DNA of 38,793 nt from Thermoplasmata archaeon (GCA_021798195.1 JAJZYH010000017.1:1-38793), one strand, 5' to 3'; counted from the stretch's first letter, positions 9,077 to 16,341 are shown. Made by a program: numbers and translations. The notes: generated from the letters alone by a model not told the origin.

Positions 9077-10126
9077 ATGAAGAGTTGGCAGCTGTTTCGA
9101 TTCGGAGGGCCCGAGGGGCTTCGGATCGAGGATACCCCTTCGCCAGTACCTGGCTCGCATGAGGTCCGAATCCGAGTGGCCTACGCGGGGATCAATCCCG
9201 TGGACCGGTCGATGATCCAGGGGCGTTTCGACTTCATCCGCCTCCCGTTCACCCCGGGGGCGGAGATCGCAGGCCGGGTGGAAGGCGTGGGCCCGGGAGT
9301 GATGGAGCATACCGTGGGGGAGCGCGTGGCCGTCCTCCCCACCCTCTGGTGCGGAACCTGCCGGTTCTGCGAACGCGACGAGCCCAGTTCCTGTCTCACG
9401 AACCCATATCTGGACCGGGCTCCCCAGATCCTCGGGGTCTCCCGGCCCGGAGGGTGGGCGGAAGAAGTGGTGGTCCCGGACCACAACCTCGTTCGCCTGC
9501 CCCCCGAGGTCTCCCTGGAGACCGCCGTGACCTTCCCCGTGGGCGGCGTGGCCGCCCACCATGCGCTGCGACGTGCCCGGCTGCGTCCCCAGGACACCGT
9601 CCTGGTCATGGGGGCCTCGGGGGCCGTGGGGGGCTTCGCAGTCCAGATCGCCCGTCAGCAGGGCGCCCGGGCGTTCGCCGTGGTTAGCCAGCCTTCCCAT
9701 GTGGCCGCGCTCAAGGAACTGGGCGCCGAGGAGGCATGGGTCCGGACGACCCCCGACCTCGTCCAAGAGATCCGGGCCCGCACCGGGGGGCTCGGGGCCG
9801 ACGTCGTGTTGGATCCCCTGGGCGCCTCCACCTTCGCCACGAGCCTGGAGTGCCTCGCCCCCATGGGCCGGCTGGTCACCTGCGGGATCCTCACAGGGAA
9901 CCGGGGCGAGGTCGACCTGACCCGGCATTACTCCCGGCAGCTGGAATACATCGGCTCCACCACGGGATCCCGTTCAGACCTCGAATCCCTGGTGGCCCTT
10001 GCGGCCAATGGACGGATCAAGCCCCTGGTGCAGGAATGGGTTCCCTTCGCCTCTCTCCCCGAGGGCATCGCGAAGCTCAATCAGCACGGACGCCTGGGAA
10101 AGGTGGTCCTCCGGATCCAGCCCTGA
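9077..10126 (+). CDS. Zinc-binding-type alcohol dehydrogenase / quinone oxidoreductase (MDR family)
   Basis: This 349-aa protein has the full medium-chain dehydrogenase/reductase layout. The N-terminal GroES-like domain includes the GINPVD motif (residues 38-43). A structural zinc loop has Cys 92, 95, 98 and 106 in the classical Cx2Cx2Cx7C spacing. The Rossmann fold has GASGAVGG at 179-186. The usual catalytic-zinc cysteine position is taken by the NPVD segment, as in quinone oxidoreductases, so it may be an NAD(P)H-dependent quinone or enone reductase that keeps the structural zinc. A GAGGGTGA 7 nt upstream of the ATG serves as ribosome-binding site. It stands alone, convergent with radB. 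The substrate cannot be told from sequence. Confidence 0.9.
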   Translation: MKSWQLFRFGGPEGLRIEDTPSPVPGSHEVRIRVAYAGINPVDRSMIQGRFDFIRLPFTPGAEIAGRVEGVGPGVMEHTVGERVAVLPTLWCGTCRFCERDEPSSCLTNPYLDRAPQILGVSRPGGWAEEVVVPDHNLVRLPPEVSLETAVTFPVGGVAAHHALRRARLRPQDTVLVMGASGAVGGFAVQIARQQGARAFAVVSQPSHVAALKELGAEEAWVRTTPDLVQEIRARTGGLGADVVLDPLGASTFATSLECLAPMGRLVTCGILTGNRGEVDLTRHYSRQLEYIGSTTGSRSDLESLVALAANGRIKPLVQEWVPFASLPEGIAKLNQHGRLGKVVLRIQP

Positions 10127-10142
10127 CGGCTCTCAGGAACCA

Positions 10143-10835
10143 TCAGGCAGATTCGATCCCCCGTTCGGTCAAGCGGAAGCGCGCGGTGCCTCCCTCGGGG
10201 AGGGAACGGTGCTTCACGAGGGTCGCCTTCCGCCAACCCTCCGGAAGACGCTCCAGCCGGATCACGGTCTTGGCAGCGTGGTTCAGGAACGAGCTCCCGA
10301 TGGGCTCCAGCTGCTGCGTGGCCGAGTCCCGGAAGACCTGGTTCGTGAAGAGGACGGGCACCCGGGTCTCCAGCGCCGTATGCAGGAGTACCGCCACCTG
10401 GGAGGAGACGGATTGCCGGGCCACCACCTCGTCATCCTGGCCCAGGGCCAAGCGATAGAGCAAGGTGGCGGAGTCGAGGATCACCAGGCCGAAGCGGTCC
10501 GGCGCCCGCCGGACCAGGGCGCAGGCCCGCTCCACCGCCGCTTCCTGCTCCTCCAGGCTCTTGGGTGTGGTGAGGAGGACCCTCCGAAGGACCTGCCCCA
10601 CCGTGGTTCCCATGCCCCGGGCGATCTGGGAAAGCCGGTCCAGCGACAGGCCCTCCGTGTCGATGTAGATGACCCACCCCCCTCGGACGGCCACGCGGCA
10701 GGAGAGGTGGGCGCAGAGATTGGTCTTCCCGCTCCCCCCTTCCCCGAAGAGTTCCGTGAGGCTCTGCAAGTCCAGACCTCCCCCCAGGAGGGAATCCAGG
10801 GAGGCGATCTCCAGGGGGAGCCGGTCTTCGGGCAT
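10143..10835 (-). CDS. radB: RadB, archaeal RecA/RadA paralogue
   Basis: The 230-aa length and the lack of an N-terminal helix-hairpin-helix domain fit RadB rather than RadA. The start LPLEIASLDSLLGGG is the family's usual opening. Walker A is GEGGSGKT at 31-38 and Walker B is LVILD at 116-120. A QVFRDSATQQLEPIGSSFLNHAAKTVIRLER stretch (given here in its two halves: QVFRDSATQQLEPIG and SSFLNHAAKTVIRLER) contains the conserved late core of RecA-fold ATPases. RadB binds ATP and DNA and assists RadA in homologous recombination. It may share a transcript with cobT, 190 bp upstream on the same strand. No clear Shine-Dalgarno precedes the ATG. Confidence 0.93.
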   Translation of the reverse strand: MPEDRLPLEIASLDSLLGGGLDLQSLTELFGEGGSGKTNLCAHLSCRVAVRGGWVIYIDTEGLSLDRLSQIARGMGTTVGQVLRRVLLTTPKSLEEQEAAVERACALVRRAPDRFGLVILDSATLLYRLALGQDDEVVARQSVSSQVAVLLHTALETRVPVLFTNQVFRDSATQQLEPIGSSFLNHAAKTVIRLERLPEGWRKATLVKHRSLPEGGTARFRLTERGIESA

Positions 10836-11026
10836 GGGGGAAGCGCCCGGCGCGAGGGGCGCTGGGAGTACATGGGGCTATCGAACCATCCGCGGTCTCC
10901 TCGGCCCCTTCGGGTGGGTCCACGGCCCACCCACTGTCGTTGAGGGGATGGGAGACATGGCCCCCTCTTTCGGGTGGACCCGGGTCCCGGTTGCCGACGG
11001 TGCGCCGACGGGAGACGCCGGCGACT

Positions 11027-12091
11027 TCATTCGGTCCGCCGGCGGGAGACTTCCGCCTCCTCGAAGGTGGCCATCTCGTCGAGCAATCGGCAGGCCGCAT
11101 CACACAGGGCGAGGGCGAGCGCCGCTCCCGTGGCCTCTCCCAGGCGCATCTCCAGCTCCAGGTAGGGCCGGAGCTGGAGATGTTCCAGGACGATGCGGTG
11201 ACCGGGTTCCTGGGACCGATGGGATGCCAGGAGCCGGTGGGGCAGCTGGGGTGCCAGCGTGCTGGCCCAGAGGGCGGCCGACGAGGCGATGAACCCGTCC
11301 ACCAGGACAGGGACCCGGAGGGAAGCGGCCCGCAGGAAGGCACCTCCCATGGCGGCGATCTCGAGCCCTCCCACCGAACAGAGCACGTCCCAGGGCTCCC
11401 AGGGCTCCTTCCGGTGCCGGGCCAGGGCCTGCTCCACCACCTGGACCTTCCGGCGCAACCCTTCCGGGCTCACGCCGGTGCCGGATCCCACGAGGCGACC
11501 CACCGGCTCGCGGGTGAGAGCGGCCGCGAGCGCCGAGGCCGACGTGGTGTTCCCGATCCCCATGTCCCCCACGGCGAGGATCTCCACCCCCGCGTCCCGG
11601 GCCTCCTCGACGGCGATGGCGCCCACTTCCACGGCCCGCCGGGCTTCCTCGAGGGTCATGGCGGGCTCATGGAGGAAGTTCCGAGTTGCCTTGCGGATCT
11701 TCCGGCACCGGAACCCGTCCCGGTCCGGGGCCGGGGGGGAATCCACGCCCACGTCGATCACGGTGAGCTGAGCATCCAGCCACCGGCTGAGGACGCTGAT
11801 CGCGGCTCCCCCATCCAGAAAGTTCCGTACCATCGCCGCGGTCACGGAGGGCGGGTAGGCGGAGACGCCCTCCTGGGCCACGCCGTGGTCGGCGGCGAAG
11901 ACCAGCACCCCCTTGCGCCGGACGCGAGGACGGGAGCTGCCGGTGATACCGGCGATACGGTCGGCGAGCTCCTCCAGCCGTCCGAGGCTCCCCTCCGGCT
12001 TCGTGAGGTTGTTCCAGCGGCGGGTGGCCGCCTCTTCAGCCTCCCGGTCCGGGGGGCCAATCGCTGCGAGGATCTCCTGGATGTCCGTCAT
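11027..12091 (-). CDS. cobT: Nicotinate-nucleotide:dimethylbenzimidazole phosphoribosyltransferase, bacterial type
   Basis: The enzyme transfers the ribose phosphate of nicotinate mononucleotide to a lower-ligand base, giving alpha-ribazole phosphate for the nucleotide loop of cobalamin. The 354-aa product matches the bacterial CobT length. It shows KPEGSLGRLE (31-40), FAADHG (65-70), VGDMGIGNTT (174-183) and RLGEATGAA with the catalytic Glu at 319. Many archaea use a different, shorter CobT-like family, so this bacterial-type enzyme is notable. It is divergent from the BtuD-tail-like gene, with a 110-bp region between them carrying a 21-bp-period repeat and an inverted repeat. No TATA box stands out. 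Confidence 0.95.
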   Translation of the reverse strand: MTDIQEILAAIGPPDREAEEAATRRWNNLTKPEGSLGRLEELADRIAGITGSSRPRVRRKGVLVFAADHGVAQEGVSAYPPSVTAAMVRNFLDGGAAISVLSRWLDAQLTVIDVGVDSPPAPDRDGFRCRKIRKATRNFLHEPAMTLEEARRAVEVGAIAVEEARDAGVEILAVGDMGIGNTTSASALAAALTREPVGRLVGSGTGVSPEGLRRKVQVVEQALARHRKEPWEPWDVLCSVGGLEIAAMGGAFLRAASLRVPVLVDGFIASSAALWASTLAPQLPHRLLASHRSQEPGHRIVLEHLQLRPYLELEMRLGEATGAALALALCDAACRLLDEMATFEEAEVSRRRTE

Positions 12092-12109
12092 GGGACACGC
12101 CGGGGGGCC

Positions 12110-12150
12110 CGGGAGGTTGGGAGGCGGTCCTCCATCTTGGGGACCTCCCG
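12110..12150. repeat. 8-bp inverted repeat in the cobT/BtuD-tail divergent promoter region
   Basis: CGGGAGGT (12110-12117) is matched by ACCTCCCG (12143-12150) with 25 bp between. It lies 19 bp upstream of the cobT start and could be an operator or an RNA hairpin. In GC-rich DNA an 8-bp repeat can arise by chance. Confidence 0.35.
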
Positions 12151-12166
12151 TTCCCTCAAGGATGAT

Positions 12167-12200
12167 GTGGGGGAGATCCGTGGGGCGGTGGGGGAGATCC
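12167..12200 (+). repeat. Direct repeat GTGGGGGAGATCC, two copies 21 bp apart
   Basis: Identical 13-bp copies occupy 12167-12179 and 12188-12200. The second contains the GGGGGAG that acts as ribosome-binding site for the GTG start at 12202. The 21-bp period equals two helical turns, which would put two binding sites on one face of the DNA. A local duplication of the ribosome-binding site is the simpler explanation. Confidence 0.6.
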
Positions 12201-12201
12201 C

Positions 12202-12663
12202 GTGCGCGTCCACGTGATCTGCGGAGGGGGCACGGGAAGCCGCCTCCTCGTTGCCTTGGATTCCCTGGGAGCGGAACTCTCGGCCGGGCCCCTCGCTCCG
12301 GAGGACACCGACGCCCGGACTCTCCTCCGGCTGGGCGGCCGTTGGTGGCCCACGGAGCCCTCCCGGGAAGGCTCTCCGTGGGGCATCGATGAGGTACGTC
12401 CCTGGGCGGAGGCGGTGGTGGTCACCCCGTTCGCGGTGGGCCACGGGAATGTGGCGAACCTGGATATCGCGGCCGACCTCGCCCGCCATCGTCCCCTGTA
12501 CATCCTGGAAGGGGCGGACATCACCCACCGCGACTACACCGGGGGGATCGCCACCCAGCGGATGAGGGGTCTCGAGGCAACGGCCCGGGCGCGGGTCCGT
12601 GGCTCCGGAGCCCTCGCGGCCAGGATCCGGCAGGACCTTTCGTCGGGCGCCGCCGGAGGGTGA
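12202..12663 (+). CDS. Stand-alone protein resembling the C-terminal tail of cobalamin ABC-transporter ATPases
   Basis: GTG start with GGGGGAG 5 nt upstream; 153 aa. The opening VHVICGGGTGSRLL looks like a nucleotide-binding beta-loop-helix. It is followed by a DTDARTLLRL segment, an AEAVVVTPFAVGHGNVANL segment and a late HRDYTGG. From memory, the same order of motifs (HVxGGGGTGxRLL, xDTDxxxA, VGxGNxANL, RxYxG) forms the tail of about 150 residues on BtuD-type ATPases of haloarchaea and some bacteria. No ABC ATPase motifs (Walker A/B, LSGGQ) are present, so this is the tail alone. The function of that tail is not known to me. Its place between cobT and cobO suggests a job in corrinoid handling, perhaps sensing or regulating uptake. 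It converges on cobO. Confidence 0.6.
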   Translation: MRVHVICGGGTGSRLLVALDSLGAELSAGPLAPEDTDARTLLRLGGRWWPTEPSREGSPWGIDEVRPWAEAVVVTPFAVGHGNVANLDIAADLARHRPLYILEGADITHRDYTGGIATQRMRGLEATARARVRGSGALAARIRQDLSSGAAGG

Positions 12664-12694
12664 CCTCCCGCGGGACAGGGGCCCCAAGGCCCCG

Positions 12695-13285
12695 TCAGTA
12701 TTCGATCCCCGCCCGCGCATCGACGCCTCGGTGATAGGGGTGCTTCATCCCCACCATCATGGTGACGAGGTCTGCCCTTTCCATGAGGGCCTTGGGGGCC
12801 CCGCGGCCGGTGAGCACCAGTTCGGTGGTCGGGGAGCGTGCCTCCAGAAGACGGAACACCTCCTCCTTTGGGATCAATCCCCGGACCAGGGCCACGTTGA
12901 CCTCGTCGAGGATCACGAGATCGAACTCTCCGCTGGAGGCGGCCCGGCGGCCGCTTTCCAGGGCCTGCCGGGCCAGTTCCAGGTCCTCCGGGTCCGGGTG
13001 CCCCCGGCGGACCCAGTGGCCGCTGCCGTACTGCTCGATGTGCACGCCAGGGAGCTGGGAGAGCGTGGCGATCTCGCCGTAGGTCCCCTTCTTCATGAAC
13101 TGGATGAGGCAGACGCGGAGCCCGTGGCCCACCGCCCGGACCATGAGCCCGAAGGCCGCGGTGCTCTTCCCCTTGCCTCCCCCTGTATAGACGTGGACGA
13201 AGGTCCGGCCGAGCGGCTCCCCACGCGTGGCCGGCGTCACCTGGAAGCGCGGGTAGGTGGTGGCGTTCTCGTCGTACGGGCTCAT
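12695..13285 (-). CDS. cobO: Corrinoid adenosyltransferase (CobO/CobA/BtuR type)
   Basis: The enzyme adenosylates cob(I)alamin or its precursors with ATP, forming the Co-C bond. The 196-aa product has the family's P-loop GGGKGKST at 35-42, IQFMKKGTYGE, the Walker-B-like LVILDEVNVAL, and a late VTMMVGMKHPYHRGVDARAGIEY (quoted as VTMMVGMKHPYHRG and VDARAGIEY), where the family normally ends in GIEF/Y. The ATG overlaps the stop of the upstream binding-protein gene by 4 nt (ATGA), so uptake and adenosylation are translationally coupled. Confidence 0.95.
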   Translation of the reverse strand: MSPYDENATTYPRFQVTPATRGEPLGRTFVHVYTGGGKGKSTAAFGLMVRAVGHGLRVCLIQFMKKGTYGEIATLSQLPGVHIEQYGSGHWVRRGHPDPEDLELARQALESGRRAASSGEFDLVILDEVNVALVRGLIPKEEVFRLLEARSPTTELVLTGRGAPKALMERADLVTMMVGMKHPYHRGVDARAGIEY

Positions 13286-14355
13286 GTGGATCCAGGCCCC
13301 TCACCCAGGTGGGCCGAGGGAACCGTCACCGAGGGATGAAACATGTGGATGAGGAGCGCCACGGAGAAGACCATGCTGGGATCCGGCTCCGAGATCAGGC
13401 TGGCATCGATGGGGTCCACGTGGCCGGACTGGACCGCCGGGAAGCTGGACCAGTCGGGTCCGCTGGAGTACGAGCTCACGTTGAGCCCGAACCCCACCCC
13501 CACGACGATGATGGAGGGATCGGCGGCCAGGATGTAGCTTCCCGACACCTCGTTGGTGTTCGCCGCCGAGTCGTTCCCGGTGATGCTCACCGCCCCCGCG
13601 AGTTGGATGAGGTCGTTCCCGAAGGTCCCGGGCCCGAAGCTGTAGTAGCCCCCCGAGTCGAGGTAGTAGGTGAGGAACACCCGGGGCTCCTGGGTCAGGT
13701 TCTCCACCACCGACCGGTCGATGGCAAGGGATTCCGCCATCTGGTTCACGAGGCCCGCGGCCGCGCTCCCGGTGCCGGTGAGAGTTCCCACCATCTCCAC
13801 GTCGTAGGAGATCCCCGAAAGCGTCGTGGGGTTGAGGTAGGCGGTGGCGATCCCATACTGCTGGGTGATGGTGTCCAGGGAGGCCACGTTGATCCCGGGG
13901 CCGGCGAGGACGAGGTCCGGCTGGAGGGCGACCAGGACCGGGATGTCCAGGTTGGGGAGCCAGGTGACGCATGGGAGGCTCGCAAGGCTCCAGTTCTGGA
14001 TCTGGCCCGGTGTGTAGTCCGCGGCCACGCCACCGGCGCTCGGGGTCCCGCAATCCACCCCCACCACGCGGTCCCGGATGCCCAGGCGGTAGACGATGTC
14101 CATGGCGCTGGGCTGCAGGACCACGATCCGCGTCGCAGGTCCGGGGAGCGTCACGTTCCGCCCCGCGTCGTCCACCACCGAGATGGGACCGGTGAGCTGC
14201 TTCTGCTCGTTGAGGTAGCTCACCCCGAGGCCCACGGCGAGGGCGGACGCCACCAGGATGCCCGCCACCAGGAGCACCCAGGAGGCACGGGGGAAGCGCC
14301 GGGGGGAGGTTGCGGTGGAAGGCGGCGTCCGGGTCGGGTCGTGATTCAACTGCAT
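13282..14355 (-). CDS. btuF: Membrane-anchored corrinoid/metal-complex binding protein (BtuF-like)
   Basis: The 357-aa protein starts with a Lys/Arg/Pro segment and one hydrophobic helix (residues ~26-46), then a periplasmic-binding-protein fold of the helical-backbone class. Visible motifs are ISVVDDAGRNVTLPGPATRIVVLQPSA in two adjoining parts (ISVVDDAGRNVTLPG and PATRIVVLQPSA), VYRLGIRDRVVGVD, LVALQPDLVLAGPG and a late AADPSIIVVGVG. It would capture corrinoid outside the cell for an ABC importer. BtuC and BtuD are not in the window. Iron-siderophore binding is the main alternative, but coupling to cobO favours corrinoid. An AT-rich divergent promoter precedes it, and the TATA spacing implies a leaderless mRNA. 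Confidence 0.83.
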   Translation of the reverse strand: MQLNHDPTRTPPSTATSPRRFPRASWVLLVAGILVASALAVGLGVSYLNEQKQLTGPISVVDDAGRNVTLPGPATRIVVLQPSAMDIVYRLGIRDRVVGVDCGTPSAGGVAADYTPGQIQNWSLASLPCVTWLPNLDIPVLVALQPDLVLAGPGINVASLDTITQQYGIATAYLNPTTLSGISYDVEMVGTLTGTGSAAAGLVNQMAESLAIDRSVVENLTQEPRVFLTYYLDSGGYYSFGPGTFGNDLIQLAGAVSITGNDSAANTNEVSGSYILAADPSIIVVGVGFGLNVSSYSSGPDWSSFPAVQSGHVDPIDASLISEPDPSMVFSVALLIHMFHPSVTVPSAHLGEGPGST

Positions 14356-14360
14356 TGGAT

Positions 14361-14386
14361 TTTTATCAAGCCGAATAGCTCATAAG
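14361..14386. promoter_or_regulatory. Divergent TATA boxes between btuF-cobO and the soluble binding-protein gene
   Basis: In a 53-bp gap, TTTTATCA (14361-14368, plus strand) fits a start near 14391 for the gene at 14409. CTTATG (14381-14386, minus strand) lies about 27 bp from the btuF ATG at 14355, predicting a leaderless transcript. The two boxes are so close that polymerases on the two sides should exclude each other. Confidence 0.5.
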
Positions 14387-14408
14387 CGTTTCACCCTTCG
14401 GGCGCGCC

Positions 14409-15329
14409 ATGAAGGTGGTATCCTTCCTTCCCAGCGCCACGGAGATGCTCTTCGCCATGGGGGCGGGGGATCTCCTGGTGGCCCGGAGCCACGAGTGCGA
14501 TCATCCCCCCGAGGTGCGGCGCCTCCCGGTGGCGAGCCGCAGCCGCGTCCGGGCCGGGCAGGCCCCGGGCGCCATCCATGAGGGGGTGTGGCGGACCTTC
14601 GCCCAGGGAAGGAGCCATTTCGAGATCGACGTGGGTCTCCTCGAGCGGGTGGGTCCGGACCTCGTGATCTGCCAGGACACGTGCAGCGTGTGCGCCCTCA
14701 CCAACGATCAGGTCGAGAGGACCGTGGCGACCCTTCCGGATCCGCCGCGGGTGCTCACCTTGTCGGCACATCGCCTTTCCGACGTCCTCGCCGAGATCGA
14801 GGAGGTGGGACGGGCGGTGGACCGCCCGGAGGCAGCTCGGGAGCTGGTCCGCCACCTCCGGGAACGGTGGGATGCGGTGAAGCGGATGCGCCCACCCAGG
14901 GACCAGTGGCCCCGCGCGCTCTACCTGGAATGGTTCGATCCCCTCATGGCGGGGGGTGGGTGGTCGCCGGAGCAGCTCGAGTCCGCCGGAGCCCTCGACG
15001 TCTTCGGAGCCCCCGGCGGATCGTCCACGCACCTCACCTGGGAAGAGATCCGATCCAGGGCCCCCGATGCGGTGGTGCTGGGTCCCTGCGGATTCGATCT
15101 GAACCGGGCGCGGGAGGATCTCCCCGAGATCACCGGCGCCCCGGGATGGGCGGTGCTTCCGGCCGTCCGCGCCCGTCGGGCGTGGCTCGTGGACGGGAAG
15201 GCGTTCATGAGCCGGTCCGGGCCCCGCCTCTTCGACGGGATCGAGGTTCTCGCCCGCTTGTTCCATCCGGACGTCTACGGGCCAGCCCCCGGCGAGCCCG
15301 AGGCCCTCCCCGTGGCCCCCGGGGGTTGA
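14409..15329 (+). CDS. Soluble cobalamin-binding-like protein (BtuF fold, no signal peptide)
   Basis: The 306-aa protein begins directly with MKVVSFLPSATEMLFAMG, the start of the BtuF/FecB-type fold, without any signal or anchor. It continues with ARSHECDHPPEVRRLPV, an FEIDVGLLERVGPDLVICQD stretch, DTCSVCA, and a late WAVLPAVRARRAWLVDG. Proteins of this sort, annotated as 'cobalamin-binding protein', are common as cytosolic or unprocessed relatives of BtuF. It is divergent from the anchored BtuF-like gene, so the organism keeps two versions in different compartments. Its 3' end overlaps the 3' end of cbiZ on the other strand by 125 nt. A corrinoid chaperone or storage role is inference. Confidence 0.82.
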   Translation: MKVVSFLPSATEMLFAMGAGDLLVARSHECDHPPEVRRLPVASRSRVRAGQAPGAIHEGVWRTFAQGRSHFEIDVGLLERVGPDLVICQDTCSVCALTNDQVERTVATLPDPPRVLTLSAHRLSDVLAEIEEVGRAVDRPEAARELVRHLRERWDAVKRMRPPRDQWPRALYLEWFDPLMAGGGWSPEQLESAGALDVFGAPGGSSTHLTWEEIRSRAPDAVVLGPCGFDLNRAREDLPEITGAPGWAVLPAVRARRAWLVDGKAFMSRSGPRLFDGIEVLARLFHPDVYGPAPGEPEALPVAPGG

Positions 15330-16257
15330 GCATCGTCCCATGGGGTCGGGCCGGGTCTGCAGGGAGGGGTGGGCCATCGTCCGACGTTGGGGGGCAAGGG
15401 GAGCTCTCCGGATCCCCGAACTTGACCGCCCGCTCCACCAAGCTCCCCCGCGCCTTCCTCGTGGCCGCCTGGAGCAGGCGATGAGCGTACGGCTGGGTCG
15501 CCCCCCCGGACCCCTCCGGGGGAGGGATCCGCCCAGCCCGGACGGCGTCGTCCAGGGCGAACGCAGACTCCCATGCCTCCCGGACCTCCCGGGGCTCCGG
15601 GGGAGAACCTTCCCGGAGGCCCGGAGGGACGGGGAGGCCCCTCTCTCGGAGCCGGTCCCGGAGGGGGCGTGCCGGGGTGCTTTCATGGTAGGCTTTGATG
15701 CCCCGCAGGATGGAGCGGCGGACATCCCGCCCCAGACGACGTCCCAGAGGGGTGAGGGGACCCGCGTACGGGAAGGGGGGCGGTCGGCCCTCGTAGGCGA
15801 TGACCACCGCGTCGGTGGACGTGCCCGTGGCCGGCGCGGGACCCTCGCGGAGGTCGTACTCCTGCAATGCCGCGACCTTGGCCTCCGTCACCATCTTCAC
15901 GAGTTCCACAGGCGCCCCTCCGCAGGGGAGGCCGCGAAGGCCCACCAGAATGTTGATGGTGCCCACCCGGGAAGCGTTCCGGATGCCGGCGGTCACCGCG
16001 AGAAGGTAGTCCTTCCGGCGGACCACCACCGCCTTACGGACATCCACGGCGGTGAGCAGGCCCACCACCCGACGCCACCCCATCCTCCTCTCGAAGGCCC
16101 GGTAGAACGCGGCCACGTCGTGATCGAAGTCGAAGGGGACCTGGTGGTTGATCAAGTGGGTGGCCTGCCGGAGCGAGCCTCCCCGCCAGGGGGCCGAACT
16201 CAGCACCGAGAAGGGGCCCTGGAGACCGATGAATCCCTTCCCCCGGATCAGCCGCAT
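15205..16257 (-). CDS. cbiZ: Adenosylcobinamide amidohydrolase CbiZ
   Basis: CbiZ cleaves adenosylcobinamide to adenosylcobyric acid, opening the archaeal route for salvaging or remodelling incomplete corrinoids; its product feeds CbiB. I choose the ATG at 16257 (350 aa); a TTG at 16287 is possible. Key segments are YLLAVTAGIRNASRVGTINI, the downstream VEL-VKMVTEAKVAALQE helix, and ATGTSTDAVVIAYEG, the signature that identifies the family. After the CbiZ domain there are about 110 charged, Pro/Arg-rich residues. The last ~41 lie antisense to the end of the neighbouring gene and look like read-on after loss of an earlier stop. It is divergent from the five-gene cobalamin operon. Confidence 0.9.
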   Translation of the reverse strand: MRLIRGKGFIGLQGPFSVLSSAPWRGGSLRQATHLINHQVPFDFDHDVAAFYRAFERRMGWRRVVGLLTAVDVRKAVVVRRKDYLLAVTAGIRNASRVGTINILVGLRGLPCGGAPVELVKMVTEAKVAALQEYDLREGPAPATGTSTDAVVIAYEGRPPPFPYAGPLTPLGRRLGRDVRRSILRGIKAYHESTPARPLRDRLRERGLPVPPGLREGSPPEPREVREAWESAFALDDAVRAGRIPPPEGSGGATQPYAHRLLQAATRKARGSLVERAVKFGDPESSPCPPTSDDGPPLPADPARPHGTMLNPRGPRGGPRARRGLARRRPDGTSGREPRSRRRGGARTGS

Positions 16258-16297
16258 GGCGGGGTGCGTGGAGAGGGAGGCCCTCAAAGAGCCTGCG

Positions 16298-16341
16298 GGA
16301 GAGGCGCCGCGGGGAGGGCCCCATGAGGCCGGCGCCTCTCC
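16298..16341 (+). promoter_or_regulatory. Perfect 12-bp inverted repeat enclosing the ribosome-binding site and start codon of the cobalamin operon
   Basis: GGAGAGGCGCCG (16298-16309) is the exact reverse complement of CGGCGCCTCTCC (16330-16341). The 20-nt loop (16310-16329) holds GGGGAGGG (16311-16318) and the ATG (16323-16325) of the permease gene. As RNA this would be a very stable stem with the initiation site in the loop. As DNA it is a palindromic operator candidate between cbiZ and the operon. A partial further copy (AGGCGCCGCG) recurs at 16373-16382 inside the gene. Confidence 0.65.

Noticed and set aside
8410-9162. Plus-strand frames of 142-250 codons in the gap before the oxidoreductase
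   Set aside because: No motif, no good start signal, low-complexity Gly/Pro/Arg composition, and one overlaps the true start of the oxidoreductase.
10910-10960. Cobalamin-riboswitch-like fragment (GGGTCC...CCCACCCACTGT) near the cobalamin genes
   Set aside because: Only a short resemblance to the B12-box core; the other conserved riboswitch segments are missing. It lies between the 3' end of cobT and the start of radB, not upstream of a cobalamin gene on a suitable strand.
10999-12217. Long plus-strand frame opposite cobT
   Set aside because: cobT on the minus strand has all catalytic motifs; the plus frame is a composition shadow.
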